The notes beneath the pieces were generated by a model, which had not been told where the DNA came from, made no database searches, and worked only from the letters and a program-made list of their open reading frames with translations. Position numbers and translations under genes: made by a program. This document shows, one piece after another, positions 1 to 7,246 of a stretch of DNA of 64,000 nucleotides. The DNA is from Luteimonas suaedae (GTDB taxonomy: Bacteria; Pseudomonadota; Gammaproteobacteria; Xanthomonadales; Xanthomonadaceae), in contig NZ_VSSP01000006.1 in assembly GCF_008312895.1 (NCBI RefSeq), positions 124,001-188,000 on the forward strand, in the 5' to 3' direction. Each line of letters begins with the position of its first letter. The stretch's first letter is position 1.

Positions 1-177
1 GTGGAAGTTGGGGTGGAAGGCGACCGAGGCGTTGGCGCCGAAGCCGTCGGCATCGGCATCTTGGTTGGTGGCGCTGTAGCCGCCTTCGACGTAGTTGTAG
101 GAGACGCCTTCGGCGGCGTGGGCGGCGGCGAACGGCAGCGCCGCGGCCAGGGTCAGGGCAAGCAAGGAACGTTTCAT
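1..177 (-). CDS. Ax21-like outer membrane protein, N-terminal part
   Basis: Only the first 59 codons are inside the window; the rest lies beyond base 1. The protein begins MKRSLLALTLAAALPFAAAH, a clear Sec signal peptide with likely cleavage after HAA, and continues with YNYVEGGYSATN, the opening strand of a small beta-barrel. This start closely resembles the Ax21 family of secreted or outer-membrane barrel proteins of Xanthomonas and Stenotrophomonas, which is the reason for the name. The ATG at 177 is preceded by AGAGAGG about 8 bases upstream. The barrel itself cannot be checked because it is cut off. Family assignment is by recall of the N-terminus only. Confidence 0.7.
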   Translation of the reverse strand, partial: MKRSLLALTLAAALPFAAAHAAEGVSYNYVEGGYSATNQDADADGFGANASVAFHPNFH

Positions 178-1072
178 GGGAAGCCTCTCTGTTGGAAGCG
201 TTTGTTATTCGAAGAAGGCCGGCCCGGGTGGCGAGGGAGGGGGAGGGAAGTGCAGTTCAGTGGCTGAAAGCACGACCACCACCCGGGCCGGTGCGTGCAT
301 TGTGCGTGGGCAAGCGCAACATGGCCTGAATAGTGAACCGGGAAGTTCAGGAACTTTTCGGGCCCATTCAGGTACGCGTAGGCATTGCCCCTGGGGCGGG
401 AACGTCTGGTTCGTACCGCCAAGCCGCGAATCACGGATGCGGTGAGTCCGCTCATCCCCAGGATCTGCGAGATCAGAGGACCGAAGCTGCGCGAGCGTTC
501 GGTGCGTTTGCTGCTTCGCCATTCCTTGATGGATGCCAACCGTGGCGAGCCGATGATGGCTGGATCCCAGTTAGCGAAAATCACGTTCTCCCGCCGTGGA
601 CGACATCCCGATAGGGGCACGGACACGAACCACGGCGTGGTGAAGCGAACATCGCGGTTGCCGGCGTGCGACTGTCGAGCCAGTCGCGCTCGCTTGGATG
701 ATGCGACCTCACGCGCGAGCGCGGCGAACCTGGCGTGCTTCGACGATGCTCCGGTCGGCCGACGGGCCGAAGGCCGTCGGTGAAATACGGCAGCATCCGT
801 CACCCGTCTGCACGTACTCGATCAGGGCGTGCTTACTTCGGTCGAATGCCCAAGCCGTGGGCAGTGCTCTTTTTTCGCTGAACCTTCAAGTGCTTAAGTG
901 TGATCAATATCGCTGTCCCACCGACATTCAATCACTAGATTGATCATAGCCACCGCGATCACGCCGATCGCTGCCAGGCGCAGAGGCAGAAGAACGATTC
1001 CATGCACGGCGTCTTTGCCGCGCATGACATTCGCCAAACGGACCATGGTGGTCAGATCCATTGGCGCGGCAT
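178..1072. other. Long stretch without a convincing gene
   Basis: About 900 bases between the Ax21-like gene and the next supported gene. A leftward frame is open from 803 to 174, but it has no ribosome binding site, is rich in Arg, Ser and Pro, and runs into the start of the neighbouring gene, so I do not call it. The right part (about 880-950) is AT-richer and has a perfect hairpin TCAATC-ACTA-GATTGA at 928-943 and a wider inverted pair TGATCAAT (901-908) / ATTGATCA (939-946), which could be an operator. No tRNA-like fold or transposase relic was recognised. Confidence 0.4.
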
Positions 1073-1089
1073 GGAAGGAGAGCGAACCG

Positions 1090-1530
1090 ATGGATGTTCT
1101 GTTTGTCGCCGCTGCGGCGAGTTATGCGCTCGGTTTTCTCCTCCTTCTAGGATTCGCGCTTGCCTATTTGGGGCGGACCGAGTTCATGCCTTATCACAGC
1201 GTCGCAGTCGGGGTCGCGTGGACGGACATCGATGCGCGCATGCGTCTGTTGATTTTGGCGTTGCTCCGGGTGATCGGTTCGGCCTGGCTCGTATTGGCCG
1301 TGACCGGGCTGTTCGCGGTGTATGTCGTGTTCAAGCATGCGACCGGATTCTGGCCGCTGATTGGCCTTCAAATCTTTGCGCTGTCGGTTTCGCTCCCGCC
1401 CTTGCTCGTGGCTTTTCATGTCAAGCGCAAGTCGTCCGCACCAACGCCGACAGGGAGCGCAGCGGCAGCGATACTCCTGTGCCTGCTGGGTTTCGTTCTG
1501 GCGATCACTTCTGAGGAGTTTGCGTTGTAG
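1090..1530 (+). CDS. Small integral membrane protein, unknown
   Basis: A 146-residue protein of no family I recognise. It has four hydrophobic stretches of transmembrane length (about residues 3-24, 48-72, 82-104 and 122-142), with a basic stretch (HVKRKSS) before the last one, so it is almost certainly an inner membrane protein. The start at 1090 was chosen because GGAAGGAG lies 9 bases upstream; the frame is open further upstream, but that part has arginine-rich, non-membrane composition. The next gene follows after 60 bases in the same direction and may be co-transcribed. No catalytic motif is visible. Confidence 0.65.
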   Translation: MDVLFVAAAASYALGFLLLLGFALAYLGRTEFMPYHSVAVGVAWTDIDARMRLLILALLRVIGSAWLVLAVTGLFAVYVVFKHATGFWPLIGLQIFALSVSLPPLLVAFHVKRKSSAPTPTGSAAAAILLCLLGFVLAITSEEFAL

Positions 1531-1590
1531 CGTCGACGGGCGCCTGTGCGCGTCCGCCCGTATCCACATAATCCGGATTTTGGAGGCTCA

Positions 1591-2067
1591 ATGAACAAGG
1601 AAGCGCTTTTCTGGAAGATCATCAGTGGAGAATTTCCACTGCCGAGTGCCGCGACAATGATGGGCTGGAAATTCATCCGGTATGTCGAGGAGACGCAGGA
1701 GATCCACGTCGAGTTCGATGCGAAAGCCGCGTTTACCAATCCACTGGGCAAGATCCAGGGCGGCATGCTCTCGGCCATGCTCGACGACAGCATGGGTCCG
1801 GCGCTCTACCTGGAGCTGCCGCCGAACCGGCTTGCGGTGACGATCGAATCCAAAACGAGCTTCGTCAGCCCCGCCGTCCCCGGCAAGATCATGGGGATCG
1901 GAAAACTCGAACACTTGAAGGGCCTGATCGGCTTCACGTCCGGACGGCTTCTGGACGAGCACGGTGAGGTCCTGGCGACGGCGACGGCGACCCATCGCAT
2001 CATCGACCTGGCGAAAGGGGGCGGCGATATGCTGCAGTCGGCAAGGGCAGCGGCCGCGCTGGCTTGA
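1591..2067 (+). CDS. PaaI-type hotdog-fold acyl-CoA thioesterase
   Basis: A 158-residue single-domain hotdog protein. The family motif N-P-x-G-x-x-x-G-G is present as NPLGKIQGGMLSAMLDD (about residues 48-64), followed by the usual hydrophobic helix and the beta strands ending in ATATATHRII. Members hydrolyse acyl- or aryl-CoA thioesters in the cytoplasm; the substrate here cannot be read from sequence. TGGAGG lies 5 bases before the ATG at 1591, which fixes the start. It follows the small membrane protein and has no partner gene that would indicate a pathway. A menaquinone or phenylacetate role is not supported by context. Confidence 0.8.
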   Translation: MNKEALFWKIISGEFPLPSAATMMGWKFIRYVEETQEIHVEFDAKAAFTNPLGKIQGGMLSAMLDDSMGPALYLELPPNRLAVTIESKTSFVSPAVPGKIMGIGKLEHLKGLIGFTSGRLLDEHGEVLATATATHRIIDLAKGGGDMLQSARAAAALA

Positions 2068-2205
2068 GACGACGGCGACGGCGACCGGTCGGGGGACGCC
2101 TGAAGCCGGCGGAAGAAGGCGGCGCTGCATGGCGGTGAATGGATTCGCGGCCACGCCACAGCCGGCGCGCAGGATCGGCGCTTCGCCGCAGCGCCGAGCG
2201 AGACG

Positions 2206-2222
2206 CTTAAAGACTTCTTAAT
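2206..2222 (+). promoter_or_regulatory. PmrA-like response regulator box
   Basis: CTTAAA-GACTT-CTTAAT, two hexamers separated by five bases so that the TTAA cores are 11 bases apart. This matches the known layout of PmrA/BasR/QseB-type sites. It ends 50 bases before the chosen start of the GNAT gene. The same spacing and distance recur ahead of the nearby response regulator gene and the mipA-like gene. Confidence 0.6.
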
Positions 2223-2271
2223 GCCGACGGCGCAAGGTCATCGCTCCCCCGACCCGCGACGGAGATCGTGC

Positions 2272-2856
2272 ATGTCCGCGCCCGCCCTGTTGTATCCGAA
2301 TCCTTCCGCCGCTCCCGTCGCCGGCCGTGCCCGCCGGTCCGGCGCCGCGTCGGCGCCCATCGCCGGTCCGGCGGTGATTCGTGCCGTCCGTGCCGAAGAT
2401 GGCGAGTCACTGCTGCGCCTGTGCCGGGAACACGCCGGGCGGACATCGTCCGAGCGCGCGCCGTTCGGGCCGGGACGGGGCGACGCCAGCGACCTGGTCG
2501 AGGCGCTGTTCGATCCGCCGGTCCGGGTCTGGGCCTGGATCGCCGAGGCCGACGGCGAGGCCATCGGCTATGCCGGCGCGGTGGCCGGCTGTTCGCTGCT
2601 GGAGCGCGGAAACTACTTTCAGCTCGAATCGCTGTACGCGCGGGCGCATCCGCAGGCGCAAGAGATCGAACGCCGGCTGTTCCTGCAGGCGCTGCGCATG
2701 GCGCGCACGCTCGGTTGCCTGAATCTGCAGTGGCGCCTGCCCGCGTCGCAGGCCGCGCGTATCGAGGCCCAGCTGCCGGCGGTGGCGGTGCGCACGGACT
2801 CGGTGCATTACGTGCTGCCGCTCGCCGCCCAGGACGGCGCGGCGCATGACGCTTGA
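2272..2856 (+). CDS. GNAT-family N-acetyltransferase
   Basis: A 194-residue protein. After an Ala/Pro-rich leader of about 35 residues, the acetyltransferase fold begins at AVIRAVRAEDGESLLRLCRE and continues through the central strand WAWIAEADGEAIGYAGAV and the strand-helix FQLESLYARAHPQAQEIERRLF typical of GNAT proteins. The acetyl acceptor is unknown. I chose the ATG at 2272 because GGAG lies 8 bases upstream and because an earlier in-frame ATG (2221) falls inside the PmrA-like box. The gene overlaps the start of the following hydrolase by 11 bases, so the two are translationally coupled. Placement under a PmrA-like box hints at an envelope or membrane role. Confidence 0.72.
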   Translation: MSAPALLYPNPSAAPVAGRARRSGAASAPIAGPAVIRAVRAEDGESLLRLCREHAGRTSSERAPFGPGRGDASDLVEALFDPPVRVWAWIAEADGEAIGYAGAVAGCSLLERGNYFQLESLYARAHPQAQEIERRLFLQALRMARTLGCLNLQWRLPASQAARIEAQLPAVAVRTDSVHYVLPLAAQDGAAHDA

Positions 2857-4012
2857 GCGGCGCGGGCGTGGCAAGGCCCGCCGTCCGCGCATCATCGCGC
2901 TACGGGTCTTCCTGCTCGGCCTGGTGCTGGTGATGGCCTATTTCTCGATCGCCGCGTGGAGCGGCACGCACTATCCGGGTTCGCCGCAGTTCCGCGACGG
3001 CGGCTTCCGCAATCCGGTCGCGCCCAAGACGCTGGGCTGGCGCGAGCTGCCCAAGGCCTGGTGGAGCTTCATGTTCGACCGGCCCGCCGGCACCACGCCG
3101 CCGCAGCCACCGCCGGTCGAAACGATGGATCCGGTGCGCCTGCAGGACGTCGACGACGGCACCGTGTTCCGGCTCGGCCATTCGACCGTGTTGATCAAGC
3201 TGGCCGGCGGCTGGTGGCTGACCGATCCGGTGTTCTCCGAGCGCGCCTCGCCGCTGCAGTGGGCAGGGCCGCGCCGGTTCCATCCGCCGCCGATCACGAT
3301 CGCGCAGCTGCCGCGGATCCGTGCGGTGATCCTCTCGCACGACCACTACGACCACCTCGACAAGCAGGCGGTGCGGGCGTTGGCGGAGAAAACCGACTGG
3401 TTCCTGGCGCCGCTGGGCGTGGGCGACCTGCTGATCCGCTGGGGTGTGGATCCGGCGCGCGTACGCCAGCTGGACTGGTGGGAGGCGACCACCATCGGCA
3501 GCGTGCGCCTGGTGGCGACGCCGGCGCAGCATTTCTCCGGGCGGCGGCCGTTCGCCGGCAATCCCACGCTGTGGGCGTCGTGGGTGATCCAGAGTCCGGA
3601 ACTGCGCCTGTTCTTCAGCGGCGACAGCGGCTATTTCGACGGCTTCCGCGAGATCGGCGAGCGCTACGGCCCGTTCGACCTGACCTTGCTCGAATGCGGC
3701 GCCTACGATCCGTCCTGGGAAGGCGTGCACATGTTGCCCGAGCAGACCCTGCAGGCGCACCTGGACCTGCGCGGCCGCCGGCTGCTGCCGGTGCACAACG
3801 GCACCTTCGACCTGGCGATGCACCGCTGGAACGATCCGATGGAGCGCATCGCGCAACTCGCCGCGGCGCGCGGGATCTTCGTGACGCTGCCGCGCATCGG
3901 CCAGGCCGTCCCGGTGCGGCAGCCGCCGGCGCTCGAACCCTGGTGGCGCATGCCGCGCGAGCAGGCGCCGGATGCGATCGGCACCGGCGCCACCGCGGAA
4001 TCGGCACGCTAG
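2846..4012 (+). CDS. Membrane-anchored NAPE-PLD/UlaG-like metallo-hydrolase
   Basis: A 388-residue metallo-beta-lactamase-fold protein of the COG2220 type, which includes N-acyl-phosphatidylethanolamine-hydrolysing phospholipase D. An uncleaved hydrophobic anchor (about residues 16-34) follows a basic start. The zinc motif is SHDHYDHLD (about residues 164-172), preceded by GHSTVLIKL and GGWWLTDPVF, and followed by FFSGDSGYFDGF and PVHNGTFDLAMHRW supplying later ligands. Known relatives act on lipid or cyclic phosphodiesters, so a phospholipid or N-acyl lipid substrate is plausible but inferred. It overlaps the GNAT gene by 11 bases; the pair could make and break an acylated lipid, which is speculation. 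Confidence 0.78.
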   Translation: MTLERRGRGKARRPRIIALRVFLLGLVLVMAYFSIAAWSGTHYPGSPQFRDGGFRNPVAPKTLGWRELPKAWWSFMFDRPAGTTPPQPPPVETMDPVRLQDVDDGTVFRLGHSTVLIKLAGGWWLTDPVFSERASPLQWAGPRRFHPPPITIAQLPRIRAVILSHDHYDHLDKQAVRALAEKTDWFLAPLGVGDLLIRWGVDPARVRQLDWWEATTIGSVRLVATPAQHFSGRRPFAGNPTLWASWVIQSPELRLFFSGDSGYFDGFREIGERYGPFDLTLLECGAYDPSWEGVHMLPEQTLQAHLDLRGRRLLPVHNGTFDLAMHRWNDPMERIAQLAAARGIFVTLPRIGQAVPVRQPPALEPWWRMPREQAPDAIGTGATAESAR

Positions 4013-4061
4013 CAAAGCCAGCGCTCCAGGCCGAATCGTGATTCACCCCGCGGCGATCCCT

Positions 4062-4184
4062 GTAGGAGGGGCTTCAGCCCCGACGCGTCGAAGATTGCGG
4101 CAGGCCACCGGCAGCGTGTGGCGTCCGGGAAGCCGTGTGCGTGGTCTTTTTCGTTCTCGGGGTCGGGGCTGAAGCCCCTCCTAC
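4062..4184. repeat. GTAG-headed palindromic repeat pair
   Basis: One copy (4062-4084) reads GTAG followed by the hairpin GAGGGGC-TTCA-GCCCC; an inverted copy occupies 4162-4184 and ends CTAC. This head-to-head pair sits between two convergent genes. Identical pairs occur at 36643-36778. The form matches the GTAG (SMAG-type) REP elements known from Stenotrophomonas and relatives, which are moved by RAYT transposases; no such transposase is in the window. Confidence 0.8.
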
Positions 4185-4231
4185 AAGGGATTGGTGCCGT
4201 GGGGCGCGGTGGGAGATGCGTGTCGCTCGCG

Positions 4232-5608
4232 CTAGCGTTGACCGGCGTCGTGGCGCGCCGGAAACACCAGGCGTACGCCGAAGCCGCGGCCGTCGAGACC
4301 GCTTTGCGCCTGCACGCTGGCGCCGTGCGCCCGGGCGATGCGCGCCACCAGCGACAGTCCGATGCCGCTGCCGCGCTCGCCGTTGCCGTTGCTGCCGCGG
4401 AAGAAGCGCTCGAAGATCCGCTCGCGTTCGTCGGCGACGACGCCGGCGCCGTCGTCGCGCACGGTCAGCACGCTTTCCTCCGGCGACTGCCGGCAGGCGA
4501 TCTCGACCCGTCCGCCCTCGTGGCCGTAGCGCAGGCCGTTGTCGAGCAGGTTGCGGACCAGGATGCCGAGGTCGTCGAGGTTGCCGGCGACGATGCAGGG
4601 TTCGGTATCGAGCACGATCCTCTGCCGCTTGCGTGCGGACACGAGCTCGAACTCCTGCGCGACCATCTCGATCACCTGCGCCAGGTCGACCGACTGGCGA
4701 CGATCCTCGCCGCGGCCGCTTTCGACCCGCGCCGAATCGAGCAGTTGCTGCGCCAGGCGCGAGGTGCGCTCGATGCCGCGGATCAACCGGTTGAGCGCCT
4801 CGCGGGTATCGTCCGGATTGCTCGAGTGCAGTGCCACCTGGGCCTGGGTGAGCAAGGCGGCCAGCGGTGTGCGCAGTTCGTGCGCGGCCTCGCTCAGGAA
4901 CTGGCGCTCGTTCTGCAGGGCATGGTCGAGGCGCTGCAGCAGCGTGTTGAACGAATCCACAAGTGGCCGCACTTCCGCCGGCAATCCGGTCCCCGGCAGC
5001 GGTGTCAGGTCCAACGTCTCGCGCGCCGCCATCGCCTGCCGCACCCGCAGCACCGGCTGCAGCGACCAGCGCACCACCGCCCACACCGCCAGCGCCAGTC
5101 CGCCCAGCACCAGCAACGCGGTGGTCAGGCTGGCGTGCGCCCAGCGTTTGATTTCGTAGTGTTGCAGGGAGGCGTCGTGGCCGACCTGCACCTGCACCCG
5201 GCCGTCGGCGTCGCTGACCGCGAAGACGCGCCACGGCGCGCCTTCGACCAGCACTTCGGCATAACCGTCGGAGAAGTCCGCGCGCATCGGCCCGGCCGGC
5301 GCATGCGTCGAGGCGACGATGCCTTCGCGGCGCGCCAGCACCCAGATCTGGAAATGCAGATTGTCGAACTTGCTCGACAGCGCGGTGGTATCGCGCGGCA
5401 GTTGCAGGCGCGGGCCGGCGCCGGTGGCCTCGATGTCGCCGGGCAGCGACAGCAGGATCTGCTCGGCGATGCTGCGCAGCGAGCGGTCCCACAGGCCGCT
5501 CTGCTGCCGCGTCATCTGCTGGTACTGGCAGCCGAACCAGATCGCCCAGGCGGCTAGGACGACCAGCGTCAGCACCACCAGCAACCGCGCCCGCAGCGAA
5601 CGCATCAT
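4232..5608 (-). CDS. QseC/PmrB-like sensor histidine kinase
   Basis: A 458-residue inner membrane kinase. It has transmembrane helices at about 8-27 and 165-185 flanking a periplasmic domain of roughly 135 residues. These are followed by a HAMP linker, the H-box FLSEAAHELRTPLAALL (phospho-acceptor His), the N-box LLDNGLRYGHEGG, and the G boxes RDDGAGV and GSGIGLSLV. The ATG at 5608 overlaps the TGA of the upstream response regulator (ATGA), so the two are coupled. The ligand cannot be deduced; relatives sense metals, cationic peptides or low pH. Its partner regulator gene has a PmrA-like box ahead of it, suggesting autoregulation. Confidence 0.88.
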   Translation of the reverse strand: MMRSLRARLLVVLTLVVLAAWAIWFGCQYQQMTRQQSGLWDRSLRSIAEQILLSLPGDIEATGAGPRLQLPRDTTALSSKFDNLHFQIWVLARREGIVASTHAPAGPMRADFSDGYAEVLVEGAPWRVFAVSDADGRVQVQVGHDASLQHYEIKRWAHASLTTALLVLGGLALAVWAVVRWSLQPVLRVRQAMAARETLDLTPLPGTGLPAEVRPLVDSFNTLLQRLDHALQNERQFLSEAAHELRTPLAALLTQAQVALHSSNPDDTREALNRLIRGIERTSRLAQQLLDSARVESGRGEDRRQSVDLAQVIEMVAQEFELVSARKRQRIVLDTEPCIVAGNLDDLGILVRNLLDNGLRYGHEGGRVEIACRQSPEESVLTVRDDGAGVVADERERIFERFFRGSNGNGERGSGIGLSLVARIARAHGASVQAQSGLDGRGFGVRLVFPARHDAGQR

Positions 5609-6270
5609 TGCCGATCCCCGAGTCGGTAGCCGTAGCCGTGCACGGTGACCACGATGTCCTCGCCGAGCTTGCGGCGCAGTTGGTGGATGTAGACCGCCAC
5701 GGTGTTGCTGCCGATCACGCCGTCGCTGCCGTAGATGCGCTCCTCCAGGCGTTCGCGGTCGAGCACGCGCCCCTGGCATTCCATCAACGCCAGCAAGGTG
5801 CGGTACTCGTGTGCGCCCAGGGCCACCGGCGCGCCGCCGCGGGTGACGCTGCGCTCGGCCGGATCCAGCACCACGTCGCGCCAGCGCAGCTGCGGCGCCA
5901 CCCGGCCGCGGCTGCGGCGCACCACCGCGCGCAGCCGCGCCAGCAGTTCGTCGCGCTGGAACGGCTTGACGATGTAATCGTCGGCGCCGTTGTCGAGGCC
6001 GCGGATGCGGTCGCTGAGCTGGTCGCGGGCGGTGATGATCAGCACCGGCGTGGTGTCGTAGCGGGCGCGCATCGCCGCCAGCACGTCGAGCCCCGAGCCG
6101 CGCGGCAGACCCAGATCGAGCAGCACCGCGGCGTAGGCATGGTCGACCAGCGCCAGCCGCGCCGCAGCGACGTCCTCGCTGCGGTCGGCGCGCCAGCCGT
6201 CCTGCGCCAGCGCCGCCGCGAGCGCGTCGCCGAGCATGCGATCGTCTTCGACCAGGAGCACGGAGTCCAT
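5605..6270 (-). CDS. OmpR/PmrA-family response regulator
   Basis: A 221-residue two-domain regulator. The receiver domain holds the acidic pair at residues 9-10, the phospho-acceptor Asp52 in VLLDLGLPRGSG, and the conserved Lys in IVKPF (about 101). The C-terminal winged helix is of the OmpR type, with GAHEYRTLLALM and TVAVYIHQLRRKLGED. It precedes and overlaps its kinase. The box ATTAAA-N5-TTTAAA ends 47 bases from its start codon, and similar boxes precede the divergent mipA-like gene and the GNAT operon, so these are its likely targets along with itself. Metal or cationic-peptide stress is the common theme of the PmrA/QseB branch, but that is inference. Confidence 0.9.
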   Translation of the reverse strand: MDSVLLVEDDRMLGDALAAALAQDGWRADRSEDVAAARLALVDHAYAAVLLDLGLPRGSGLDVLAAMRARYDTTPVLIITARDQLSDRIRGLDNGADDYIVKPFQRDELLARLRAVVRRSRGRVAPQLRWRDVVLDPAERSVTRGGAPVALGAHEYRTLLALMECQGRVLDRERLEERIYGSDGVIGSNTVAVYIHQLRRKLGEDIVVTVHGYGYRLGDRQ

Positions 6271-6316
6271 GAAAGCGCCGGAATGCGGATGCGGCCGGGC
6301 AGGCTCGCGGAAAGCG

Positions 6317-6333
6317 ATTAAAACAGGTTTAAA
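6317..6333 (-). promoter_or_regulatory. PmrA-like box before the response regulator gene
   Basis: ATTAAA-ACAGG-TTTAAA as read on the + strand; the TTAA cores are 11 bases apart. It lies 47 bases upstream of the response regulator start at 6270, where a regulator bound over a -35 element would be expected. Supports autoregulation of the two-component operon. Confidence 0.55.
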
Positions 6334-6381
6334 CGGCGCCTGGCGGCCCGGTCGGCGCGAATGCGCGCTTTTGCGCCGCGC

Positions 6382-6398
6382 TTTAAAGAAAACTTAAA
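6382..6398 (+). promoter_or_regulatory. PmrA-like box before the mipA-like gene
   Basis: TTTAAA-GAAAA-CTTAAA, TTAA cores 11 bases apart, ending 48 bases before the start at 6446. It mirrors the box facing the opposite way in the same intergenic region. Confidence 0.55.
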
Positions 6399-6445
6399 CA
6401 CGGCGGGCCATGCTGCGCTTCCATCCAAGGATCGAGGCGCCATCC

Positions 6446-7231
6446 ATGACATCGCTCTTCACGCAGGTCCGGCGCTCGCGGCAGCTACGCCGCTGCCTGC
6501 TCGCGCTCGGGCTGGCGCTGTGCGCGCAACAGGCGGTGGCGCAGAACTACGCCGGCATCGGTGTGGCGATGGTGCCCGAGTACGAAGGCGCCGACGACGA
6601 TCGCTACCTGCCGTTGCCGCTGATCCGCTACGAGACCGAACACTTCTTCTTCTCGCCGCGCGCCGGGCTGCCGGCGCTGGGCGTGAAGTGGTCGACGGAG
6701 GCGGATCTGGTCGCCGGACTGTTCCTGGGCGTCGGATTGGGCCGCGATGCCGACGATGCCGAGATCCTGCGCGGCCTGGAGGACCTCGACACCCACGCCG
6801 TTTATGGCGCCTTCCTGGCCTGGGAGCCGGGACGGTTCTCGGCGAGCGCGGCGTACCGGCGCGCGGCCAAGAGCGGCTATGGCGCCACCATCGATCTGCG
6901 CGCCGGATACCGTGTGCTGCAGCGCGAACGCGACGTGGTCACGCTCGGCGCCAACGTCGAGTGGGCCGACGACGATCGCATGCAAACCTGGTTCGGCATC
7001 ACCCCGGAACAGGCGGCGCGCAGCGAAGCGGGGCTGCCTGCGTACGCCGCTTCCTCGGGCATCAAGTCGGTTGGCGCCTCGGCCGTCTGGCTGCACCGTT
7101 TCGCCGGCAGCCGCTGGAGCCTGGTCACCGCCACCGGCGTCAATCGCCTGCAGGGCGACGCCCGCGACAGCCCGGTGGTGGAACGGGCCACCGCGCCGTT
7201 CGCCAGCGTGGGGATGGTTCGCGCGTTCTGA
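6446..7231 (+). CDS. MipA/OmpV-family outer membrane protein
   Basis: A 261-residue protein with a signal peptide (basic start, hydrophobic CLLALGLALCAQQAVA, cleavage before QNYAG). The mature part has alternating amphipathic beta strands (VAMVPEYEGADDDRYLPLPLIRYE, AVYGAFLAWEPGRFSASAAYRRA) and ends in an aromatic residue (ASVGMVRAF), the usual outer-membrane barrel signature. The opening GVAMVPEYEGADD is typical of MipA/OmpV, whose members act as scaffolds for murein enzymes or as porin-like barrels. The ATG at 6446 has GAGG 8 bases upstream; an earlier in-frame ATG at 6410 lacks a site. It is divergent from the two-component operon and carries its own PmrA-like box. Confidence 0.8.
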   Translation: MTSLFTQVRRSRQLRRCLLALGLALCAQQAVAQNYAGIGVAMVPEYEGADDDRYLPLPLIRYETEHFFFSPRAGLPALGVKWSTEADLVAGLFLGVGLGRDADDAEILRGLEDLDTHAVYGAFLAWEPGRFSASAAYRRAAKSGYGATIDLRAGYRVLQRERDVVTLGANVEWADDDRMQTWFGITPEQAARSEAGLPAYAASSGIKSVGASAVWLHRFAGSRWSLVTATGVNRLQGDARDSPVVERATAPFASVGMVRAF

Positions 7232-7246
7232 CCGGTGTCGACGCGC

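Noticed and set aside
174..803. Leftward open frame of 209 codons
   Set aside because: No ribosome binding site, biased composition, overlaps the leader of the Ax21-like gene, and no family features. Kept only as an unexplained region.
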